Translations under genes and position numbers: made by a program
Source of the DNA: Deltaproteobacteria bacterium
Lineage (GTDB): Bacteria > Myxococcota_A > UBA9042 > PHBI01
DNA: 64,000 nt
Reading direction: 5' to 3'
Assembly: GCA_020632715.1 (NCBI GenBank)
Contig: JACKFA010000004.1
Coordinates: 620,001 to 684,000 of the forward strand
The notes under the pieces: model-generated
What the model was told of the DNA's origin: nothing
Databases searched by the model: none
What the model saw: only the letters and a program-made list of their open reading frames with translations
Part shown: positions 58,601 through 64,000 of the stretch, piece after piece
Layout: every line of letters begins with the position of its first letter
Position numbering within the stretch: the first letter of the stretch is position 1

Positions 58601-58731
58601 AGATCCCCGAGGACGACCCCTACGCCGGACCCAAGAACTTCCGCGAGGAGGTCCTCCGCGCCATGAAGGAGCGCGCCCCCGACACCTACAAGGGCGCCAT
58701 CGAGAAGTTCTACGAGGAGCTCCTGAAGTGA
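55642..58731 (+). CDS. DUF4175-like inner-membrane protein with long coiled-coil tail
   Basis: 1029 residues (an in-frame ATG at 55663 gives 1022; neither has a good ribosome site). Two TMs close to the start (GALLCVVLAAFVTVAFALAL; WAWGVLLLGLVGAGALVW) and a third near 155-175. A periplasmic beta-domain (about 200-420) follows, then a Gln/Glu/Lys-rich coiled coil (about 430-990) with many EKLQKLQEQL units. This is the DUF4175 layout seen in alpha- and deltaproteobacteria, coded near MoxR/DUF58 genes. A mechanical or scaffolding role in the envelope is inferred. GTGA overlap or a 33-bp gap leads to the peptidase gene. Confidence 0.8.
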   Translation: MGSSQSRMESFERVQRFLVAVRRELNRISFREAALGALLCVVLAAFVTVAFALALGEAHGFWAWGVLLLGLVGAGALVWRWWLVPRRRRAADDQLAVWIEERGQGFHSSLVTSVQTASLLRAPHGDLGFSPALALSSAHLAAARVKELPVRSFGDRRRLGRVGLAFLGVAALAGLVGVLAPSFYEDGARALVAAAEKPGADDDRVENAVVGQLNLEIVEPAYTGASPRRVEGSSGDVEVLRGSEVRFAGKALFPAKEAALILESDPEARWKLDVGADGTVSGTFRVGQSDRYQFQLIGETGQVIGERAWRVVNARSDAPPEVALLLPDADLEVKPDDEIAFFFEASDDYGIDHVELVVAAESDGKELERTVVASPNGERIARGDSTVSITKLGLEPGDAVEVWFESADFNDLDGPGRGKSQSRRLSLYSPEAEHDELLAKLDALVDAMVDVLADRLESPIEAQDRWRLHEYVAVGQRISTATEQVVNQLTTLSSAFATDTLASDELRAAIQEVRDKIRESYEQEAAHLRKAVLGETTVDDQVMVSLLFGANEEAANETEAGILRLKKELDDSRAENVLDAARELLETQNEMADLLKKLKDTKDPEALKAAMKKLRKLQEKLQKLQEQLAKLREKVPYENQNAAQRPSDKAMEMQDMASTMDQIQKLLEEGKIDEAMKLLEQLNKSTQELMAGLQDDLDTGGGLSPRAQQMAQELRSKLDELADGQRGVKGETSELDRQIAAEEAKKRREEQQAALDELAKEAAEVGEHLEKVPEDPLHPADKDALDGLKKDAQAMQDAIKAGNLQKASELAQKMQKGSGDLGEEVGKAAEHEPDEGRHDQLRAGKGQAEQAGEKAGELAEKLAEMMQGSGQAGSPEQSAESQRLGQRQGQLKEQLQKLQEGLGELDKDMPGVQGEMGEPLQKAEQAMKQAEQSLGEGKPGDAQRQQQDALESLEQAQQQMKERMQQQRRQSSRQDGNGVNDPHAKVEIPEDDPYAGPKNFREEVLRAMKERAPDTYKGAIEKFYEELLK

Positions 58732-58742
58732 ACGCCATTCAC
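58728..58742. repeat. 15-bp palindrome, copy 4 (GTGAACGCCATTCAC)
   Basis: It overlaps the stop codon of the DUF4175 gene (58729-58731). Arms GTGAA / TTCAC. Confidence 0.68.
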
Positions 58743-58763
58743 ATGCACGGGAGGCAACACAGC

Positions 58764-60380
58764 GTGGCGTCGCTCAGGGCCCGCGCCGGGCGAGTGAACG
58801 CCGTTCACAAGCTCCTGGTCGGCGCCGTCCTCGCGGTGGCGGCGGTCGCGTTCGCGGCGCCCCGCGCGGGCGCCATGCCGTCGACCCCCGATCAGGTCGC
58901 CGCCGACGAGGCCCTCGACTCGTGGGACCTCACTGAGGCCGAGCCCATCATCGCCCGCCTGAACGCGAGCGCCCCGCAGGACCCGGAGAACCTGCTCCTG
59001 ACCGGCGAGTACCACCTGCTCGACGGCGACTACCAGAAGGCCGTCGAGTACTTCTCGCAGGCCGTCCACGCAGGCGCCGACCCCCTCGCCCAGCACTACC
59101 TCGGCCTCGCGACGGCCGTGTACGAGCAGACGAAGAACGCGAAGAAGCACACGACCGCCGACGGGCGCTTCATCATCTCCGTGAGCCCCGGCGTCGACGA
59201 GATCCTCATCCCCTACACCGAGGAGGCGCTCGCGAAGGCGTGGCCGCGCCTCACGAAGATCTTCGACTTCCAGCCGGACCGCCCGATCCGCATCGAGTTC
59301 TACCCGACGGTCGACGTGCTCGGCGCCGTCTCGCCGCTGACGGTGGCCGAGATCCGCACCTCCGGCACCATCGCGCTCTGCAAGTACAACCGCCTCATGG
59401 TCACGTCGCCGCGGGACCTCGTGTACGGCTACGACTGGCTCGACACCGTCGCGCACGAGCTCATCCACCTCATCATCACGAAGAAGAGCCGCAACACCGT
59501 GCCCATCTGGCTCCACGAGGGCCTCGCCAAGTACTACGAGGTGATGTGGCAGGAGACGGCCGTGCCGAAGCTCGAGCGCACGTCCGAGGGCTTCCTCGCG
59601 AAGGCCCTCGCGAACGACACGCTCATCAGCTTCGCGGCGATGTCGCCGTCGATGGCGAAGCTCCCGAGCCAGGAGGCCACGGCGACCGCGTTCGCCGAGG
59701 TCTTCACGGTCATCGGCTTCTTGAACCAGCGCGCCGGGAAGGACGTCGCCGCCGACCTCGTCGCGCTCATGGCCGCCGGGAAGAGCGACCGCGACGCGGT
59801 GAGCGCCATCGCGAACCTCCCCTTCGACCGCTTCGAGCGCACCTGGAAGGGGTACCTCAAACAGCAGGGCTACCGGCCCGAGGAGGCCTCCCACGCGCAG
59901 GAGCTGCTCTTCAAGGGCAAGCACGCCGAGGCCGACGAGCTCGCGACCATCAAGATCGACAAGGCGCGCGGGCACGTGTGGCTCGGCGACCAGATGCGCG
60001 TGAAGAAGCGCTGGAAGGCCGCCGCCAAGGAGTACACGAAGGCCGTCACCTACGTCGGCGACGCGTCGCCCCTCGTCCAGGGCAAGCTCGGCTACGCGCT
60101 GCTCCGCCTCGGGCGCTTCGAGGACGCCGCCGCGGAGCTCGAGAAGCCGATAGCGCTGTACCCGCGGCACGTGATCCTGCATGTCTATCTCGGCCAGGCG
60201 CTCCTCGCGCTCGGCAAGCTCGACGAGGCGCGCGCTCACCTCGAGACCGCCATCACCATCAACCCCTTCGACCCCGACGTTCACGAGAGCCTCGCCCTGG
60301 TCTACGACCGCCTCGGCCTCGCCGACCGCGCCGCCGTCGAGCGGCGGGCGCAGAAGCTCCTGAGCCAACCCGCCCCCTGA
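58764..60380 (+). CDS. Exported TPR metallopeptidase (peptidase MA-like)
   Basis: 538 residues from GTG 58764, chosen because GGGAGG lies nine bases before it; in-frame starts at 58728 (GTG overlapping the upstream stop) and 58743 (ATG) are less supported. Signal peptide HKLLVGAVLAVAAVAFAAPRAGA. TPRs flank a gluzincin domain with zinc site HELIH (231-235) and a second Glu in WLHEGLAKYYE (Glu252). C-terminal TPRs (about 430-535, e.g. LVQGKLGYALLRLGRFEDAA). HExxH proteins of this kind occur in Deltaproteobacteria with unknown substrates. Follows the DUF4175 gene in one direction, before moxR. Confidence 0.85.
   Translation: MASLRARAGRVNAVHKLLVGAVLAVAAVAFAAPRAGAMPSTPDQVAADEALDSWDLTEAEPIIARLNASAPQDPENLLLTGEYHLLDGDYQKAVEYFSQAVHAGADPLAQHYLGLATAVYEQTKNAKKHTTADGRFIISVSPGVDEILIPYTEEALAKAWPRLTKIFDFQPDRPIRIEFYPTVDVLGAVSPLTVAEIRTSGTIALCKYNRLMVTSPRDLVYGYDWLDTVAHELIHLIITKKSRNTVPIWLHEGLAKYYEVMWQETAVPKLERTSEGFLAKALANDTLISFAAMSPSMAKLPSQEATATAFAEVFTVIGFLNQRAGKDVAADLVALMAAGKSDRDAVSAIANLPFDRFERTWKGYLKQQGYRPEEASHAQELLFKGKHAEADELATIKIDKARGHVWLGDQMRVKKRWKAAAKEYTKAVTYVGDASPLVQGKLGYALLRLGRFEDAAAELEKPIALYPRHVILHVYLGQALLALGKLDEARAHLETAITINPFDPDVHESLALVYDRLGLADRAAVERRAQKLLSQPAP
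58794..58808. repeat. 15-bp palindrome, copy 5 (GTGAACGCCGTTCAC)
   Basis: 51 bp after copy 4 ends, inside codons 11-15 of the peptidase gene (VNAVH, signal-peptide n-region). The only copy within a coding sequence, if the chosen start is right. Confidence 0.65.
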
Positions 60381-60463
60381 GCCACGCTCGGGCGACGCCC
60401 GACGAGACCCAGCACGACCGCGCGCGGGACCCAACACCCCGCGCGCGCACCGGAGAACCCTGC

Positions 60464-61501
60464 ATGACCGTGGCGACGAACCCCCTCGAGCCGGAGCGCG
60501 CTCTCGACGAGGTCACCCAGGCCGACGTGGACGCGGTGGCCGCCGCGCGGAAGCGCGTCCTCGGCCAGCTCAGGAAGCGCATCATCGGGCAGGACGCGGT
60601 CATCGACCTGCTCCTGACCGCGCTCATCGCGCGCGGGCACGGCCTCTTCATCGGCGTGCCCGGCCTCGCGAAGACGCTCCTCATCTCGACGCTCGCCGAG
60701 GCCGTGAGCCTCGAGTTCAACCGGATCCAGTTCACGCCGGACCTCATGCCGAGCGACATCACCGGGACCGACATCCTCGAGGAGGACCACGCCAGCGGGA
60801 AGCGCTTCTTCAAGTTCATCAAGGGCCCGGTCTTCTGCAACATCCTGCTCGCCGACGAGATCAACCGGACCCCGCCGAAGACGCAGGCGGCGCTCCTCCA
60901 GGCGATGCAGGAGAAGCGCGTGACCGCGGCCGGCACGACCTACGAGCTGCCGCCGCCGTTCCTGTGCTTCGCGACGCAGAACCCCATCGAGCAGGAGGGC
61001 ACCTACCCGCTCCCCGAGGCGCAGCTCGACCGCTTCATGTTCAGCATCAAGGTCGAGTACCCGAGCTTCGAGGAGGAGATCGACGTCGTCACCCGCACCA
61101 CCGGGCGCGCGCAGGAGCCGCTCGAGCACGTGCTCACGCGCGACGAGCTCCTCCACCTGCAGAAGGTCGCGCTCGCCGTGGTCGCGGCCCCCGACATCGT
61201 GCGCTACGCGGTCGAGGTGGCGCGCAGGACGCGCCCCGGCGGCCCCGACGTGCCCGAGCTCGTCAAGCAGTACGTCGCCTGGGGCGCCGGCCCCCGCGCG
61301 AGCCAGTACCTCATCCTCGGGGCGAAGGCGCGCGCCGCGCTGCACGGCCGCCCGCACGCGTCCCGCGAGGACGTGCGCGCGCTCGCGAAGGCCGTGCTCG
61401 GCCACCGCGTGCTGCTGAACTTCCAGGCCGAGGCCGATCGGGTCGACGCGGACGCCGTCATCGACGCGATCATCGCCTCCCTGCCGGCGGCGAAGATGTA
61501 G
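60464..61501 (+). CDS. moxR: MoxR-family AAA+ ATPase
   Basis: 345 residues; CGGAGA before the ATG. Walker A GVPGLAKT (64-71), Walker B in ILLADEINR, sensor-1 in FATQNPIEQEGTYPLPEAQLDRF and an arginine finger, all as in MoxR. These ATPases act as chaperones that insert cofactors or assemble complexes with VWA partners. The gene is followed two bases after its stop by the DUF58 gene. Strong family call; the substrate is not known. Confidence 0.95.
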   Translation: MTVATNPLEPERALDEVTQADVDAVAAARKRVLGQLRKRIIGQDAVIDLLLTALIARGHGLFIGVPGLAKTLLISTLAEAVSLEFNRIQFTPDLMPSDITGTDILEEDHASGKRFFKFIKGPVFCNILLADEINRTPPKTQAALLQAMQEKRVTAAGTTYELPPPFLCFATQNPIEQEGTYPLPEAQLDRFMFSIKVEYPSFEEEIDVVTRTTGRAQEPLEHVLTRDELLHLQKVALAVVAAPDIVRYAVEVARRTRPGGPDVPELVKQYVAWGAGPRASQYLILGAKARAALHGRPHASREDVRALAKAVLGHRVLLNFQAEADRVDADAVIDAIIASLPAAKM

Positions 61502-61503
61502 CG

Positions 61504-62427
61504 ATGGCCGTCCTCGCCCCCAGGAAGACCGAGCGCCGGCTCATCGACCCGACGGCGCTCGCGCGGCTCCGCGGCGTCACGCTGCGGGCGCGGCGCGTGG
61601 TCGACGGGATCCTCCAGGGCCTCCACCGGAGCCCGCACCAGGGGGCGTCCGTCGAGTTCGCCGAGCACAAGGAGTACGCGCCGGGCGACGAGATCCGCCA
61701 CGTCGACTGGAAGGCGTACGCCCGATTCGACAAGTACTACGTGAAGAAGTTCGAGCAGGAGACGAACCTGCAGGCGCTCGCGGTCCTCGACTGCTCGGCC
61801 TCCATGGGCTACGGCGCCGACGGGGTCCTCACGAAGTACGACTACGCGGCGGTCCTCGTGACCACGCTCGCGCACCTGCTGCTCCGCCAGCAGGACGCCA
61901 TCGGCCTCGTGAAGTACGCCGACGAGGTCTCGCAGGTGCTGCCGCCGCGGGCGCGCGCGAACCACATGGGGCACCTCGTCGAGGCGCTCGACAAGGCCAA
62001 GGTCAAGGGCGGCACGAACCTCGAGGCCGGCCTCGCCGCGGTCGTCGAGTTCTCGCGCCGGCGCGGCATGGTCTTCGTGTTCAGCGACTTCTTCGGTGAC
62101 GCCGAGCGCCCCTTCGGGATGATGCGGCAGCTCGTCGGGCGCGGGCAGCAGGTCACCGTCTTCCACGTGCTCGACGGCGACGAGCTCACGCTCCCGTTCG
62201 ACGAGATGACCCTCTTCGAGGGCATGGAGTCGAAGGCGCGCCTCCTCGTCGAGCCGCGGCTCGTGCGGAAGGCCTACCTCGCGAAGATGGCCGAGCACCA
62301 GGAGGAGATCCGCCGCCGCTGCCTCGAATCGCAGGTCGGCTACCAGCTCGTCGACACGCGCGAGGCCCCCGGCGACATCGTGCTGCGCTTGCTCAAGAGC
62401 GGCGGCGCCGACCGGAAGGCGGGCTGA
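61504..62427 (+). CDS. DUF58 (VWA-like) partner of MoxR
   Basis: 307 residues starting two bases after the moxR stop. The DUF58 signature YAPGDEIRHVDWKAYARFD is intact. It sits in front of a VWA-like fold with a MIDAS-type loop DCSASMGY and VFSDFFGDAERP. DUF58 proteins pair with MoxR ATPases and membrane VWA proteins; they are thought to act as adaptors. Three bases separate its stop from the next ATG. Confidence 0.93.
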   Translation: MAVLAPRKTERRLIDPTALARLRGVTLRARRVVDGILQGLHRSPHQGASVEFAEHKEYAPGDEIRHVDWKAYARFDKYYVKKFEQETNLQALAVLDCSASMGYGADGVLTKYDYAAVLVTTLAHLLLRQQDAIGLVKYADEVSQVLPPRARANHMGHLVEALDKAKVKGGTNLEAGLAAVVEFSRRRGMVFVFSDFFGDAERPFGMMRQLVGRGQQVTVFHVLDGDELTLPFDEMTLFEGMESKARLLVEPRLVRKAYLAKMAEHQEEIRRRCLESQVGYQLVDTREAPGDIVLRLLKSGGADRKAG

Positions 62428-62430
62428 CCC

Positions 62431-64000
62431 ATGGAGTTCGGCAACGCGGCCCTCCTCGCGGGCATGGCGCTCGGGGCGATCCCCGTCATCATCCACCTCA
62501 TCAACCGGCAGCGCGCGAAGCTGCGGCACTTCGCCGCCATCGAGTTCCTGCTGCTCTCCGACAAGCGCATCGCGCGGCGCCTCAAGCTGAAGCAGCTCCT
62601 CGTGCTCGCGCTGCGCGTGCTCCTCCTCGCCGCGCTCGCCTTCGCCCTCGCGAAGCCCTACGTCGCCCCCGACCAGCTCGCCGCGCCCGACGCGAGCGCC
62701 CCGGGCGGCGTCGCCATCGTCATCGACGACTCGCTCTCGATGCAGGCCGTCGCCGACGACGGCGAGACCTACCTCGACAAGGCCGTCGCCCGCGCCCGCG
62801 AGCTCGTCGACGCCGGCGGCGCGCGCACGAGCTTCGCCATCGTCGCGGCCGGCGCCCCCGCGCGGCTCCTGACGAGCGGCCTCACCTACGACAAGGCCGC
62901 CGCCGAGCGCGCCCTCGACCGCGTCACCCCCGGCGCCCGCCGCGCCGACTTCGTGGCCGCGATCACCGAGGCCGGCCGCGCGCTCTCGCAGTCGTCGGAG
63001 CCGCGGCGCCAGCTCGTCCTCATCGGCGACCAGCAGGCCGCCGCGTGGGCCGATCTCGGCGGGCCCTGGACGTTCGTCCCCGTCACGGAGGTCGACGTGG
63101 TCGACGTCCGCGAGGGCAAGCCCGTCGAGAACGCCGCCGTGGAGGACGTCGCCGTGCGGCGCGCCGACGGCGCCGCGCCGGGCGCGCTCGAGGTGGCCGT
63201 GACCGTCGCGAACCACGGCGCCGCCGACCGGCAGGTGAAGCTCGAGGTCGAGCTCGGCGATCGCGTCACGGCCGACCTCGTCGCGGTGCCGGCGGGCGAG
63301 AAGGTCGAGAAGCGCTTCACCATCAACGCCCCGGGCGCCGTGCGCGGCGTCGCGCGCATCGATCCCGACGCGCTCCCGGCCGACGACGCGTTCTTCTTCA
63401 CGGTCGCGCAGAGCCGCGCGCTCAACGTGCTCGTCGTGAACGGCGCCCCGCGCGGGATGCCCTTCCTCGACGAGATCTTCTTCCTGCGCGCAGCGCTCCG
63501 CGTGCCGAACCCGCAGGACATGCCGCTCGCGCCGGTGTTCGCGACGAGCGCCGAGCTCCGGCCCGCGCAGATAGCCCCCATGGACGTCGTGATCCTCGCG
63601 AACGTCGGCGGGCTCACGCAGGAGCAGGACCTCGCGCTCGAGAACTTCGTGCGCGCCGGCGGCGGGCTCTTCATCACCGGCGGCGACGAGCTCACGCCGG
63701 AGAGCGCGCGCAGCTACGGCGCGCTCCTCCCGTACCCGATCCGCGACGTGAAGAACGTCGCCAAGCCCGGCGACCCGAAGTCCGCGCTGTCGGCGCTGAC
63801 GCTCTCGAGCGCCGACTTCGGGCACCCCGTCATGGAGGTGTTCGACGGCGTCGACGACGCGAGCCTCTTCAAGGCGCAGGTGTTCTCCTACGTCCTCGTC
63901 GACCCCGCCGGCCAGGCCGACGCCAAGGTCGTCGCGAGCTACACGGGCGGCGTCCCCGCGATCGTCGAGTCGACGCTCGGCCAGGGGCGCGTGATGCTGC
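62431..64000 (+). CDS. BatA-like membrane protein with VWA domain, 3' end outside the window
   Basis: The frame is open from ATG 62431 to the window end (523 codons). The N-terminus is the BatA_N membrane domain: MEFGNAALLAGMALGAIPVI, IHLINRQRAKLRHFAAIEFL, then a second TM (QLLVLALRVLLLAALAFALA). A VWA domain follows with a MIDAS DDSLSM loop, a CARDB-like beta-domain (VAVTVANHGAADRQVKLEVE) and a Rossmann-like part resembling the VWA protein at 32168 (VVILANVGGLTQ, RAGGGLFITGGDELTP). It is the third gene of the MoxR unit. Completing the gene requires sequence beyond base 64000. Confidence 0.9.
   Translation, partial: MEFGNAALLAGMALGAIPVIIHLINRQRAKLRHFAAIEFLLLSDKRIARRLKLKQLLVLALRVLLLAALAFALAKPYVAPDQLAAPDASAPGGVAIVIDDSLSMQAVADDGETYLDKAVARARELVDAGGARTSFAIVAAGAPARLLTSGLTYDKAAAERALDRVTPGARRADFVAAITEAGRALSQSSEPRRQLVLIGDQQAAAWADLGGPWTFVPVTEVDVVDVREGKPVENAAVEDVAVRRADGAAPGALEVAVTVANHGAADRQVKLEVELGDRVTADLVAVPAGEKVEKRFTINAPGAVRGVARIDPDALPADDAFFFTVAQSRALNVLVVNGAPRGMPFLDEIFFLRAALRVPNPQDMPLAPVFATSAELRPAQIAPMDVVILANVGGLTQEQDLALENFVRAGGGLFITGGDELTPESARSYGALLPYPIRDVKNVAKPGDPKSALSALTLSSADFGHPVMEVFDGVDDASLFKAQVFSYVLVDPAGQADAKVVASYTGGVPAIVESTLGQGRVML

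Overview
The window is one stretch of very GC-rich chromosome (about 70% G+C by eye, third codon positions almost always G or C) with housekeeping genes, many exported lipoproteins and no tRNA, rRNA, CRISPR array, transposase or phage gene that I can see. The mix suggests a myxobacterium-like member of Myxococcota (former Deltaproteobacteria): a Hanks-type kinase with a PEGA tail, several PEGA/TPR proteins, thrombospondin type-3 and LamG secreted proteins, an rpoN-hpf-rapZ-ptsH-ptsI cluster, a multihaem lipoprotein, DUF4157 and MACPF proteins. This assignment is an inference from gene content, not a database result.

Layout. 1-4900: the 3' part of a large secreted TSP3/LamG protein, a TPR lipoprotein and a small basic exported protein. 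4927-9845 (minus): a coupled two-gene unit encoding a 1198-residue lipoprotein (hemopexin-like repeats, Pro-rich hinge, LamG, MACPF pore-forming domain, three C-terminal Gly-rich repeats), followed with a 4-base overlap by a lipoprotein made almost only of eight hemopexin-like repeats. 9989-15066 (minus): rpoN, hpf, rapZ, ptsH, ptsI. 15286-16815: RNase G, with a sigma-54-like promoter upstream. 16869-17507: a RHH/PIN toxin-antitoxin pair. 17582-23702: J-domain protein, xerC-hslV-hslU, argD and a hypothetical protein. 23709-27835: coaE, then three overlapping genes (ResB-like, membrane protein, DUF1287). 27960-29390: a stand-alone DUF4157 metallopeptidase-like protein. 29440-35298 (minus): uvrC, vapBC, and a VWA membrane protein plus DUF4159 protein. 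35576-36862: a ricin-lectin lipoprotein. 36908-42041 (minus): an overlapping three-gene unit of PPC-domain lipoprotein, small lipoprotein and an 11-haem cytochrome c lipoprotein. 42227-48544: more exported proteins, including PEGA/TPR and beta-propeller lipoproteins. 48733-50607: Ser/Thr kinase. 50608-51085: a 480-bp repeat field. 51086-55345 (minus): ECF sigma, anti-sigma and exported protein; PEGA/TPR protein with an FGE-like lipoprotein. 55642-64000: DUF4175-like protein, TPR metallopeptidase, MoxR, DUF58 and a BatA-like protein cut by the window end.

How the genes relate. The MoxR/DUF58/BatA/DUF4175 block at the right end and the VWA/DUF4159 pair at 32168-35298 belong to one kind of envelope system that is usually contiguous; here it lies in two places 20 kb apart. 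Many neighbours are translationally coupled by ATGA or GTGA overlaps (hslV-hslU, the MACPF pair, the ResB trio, the cytochrome trio, the propeller pair), which gives good evidence for operons.

The most interesting signals are the MACPF/hemopexin pair; a dispersed 15-bp palindrome (consensus GTGAAYGYCRTTCAC) present five times, at gene ends and starts; the 11-haem lipoprotein operon; the DUF4157 protein; a VapBC promoter whose spacer contains a perfect operator-like inverted repeat; and repeat elements built on CTCCGTG units at three intergenic sites.
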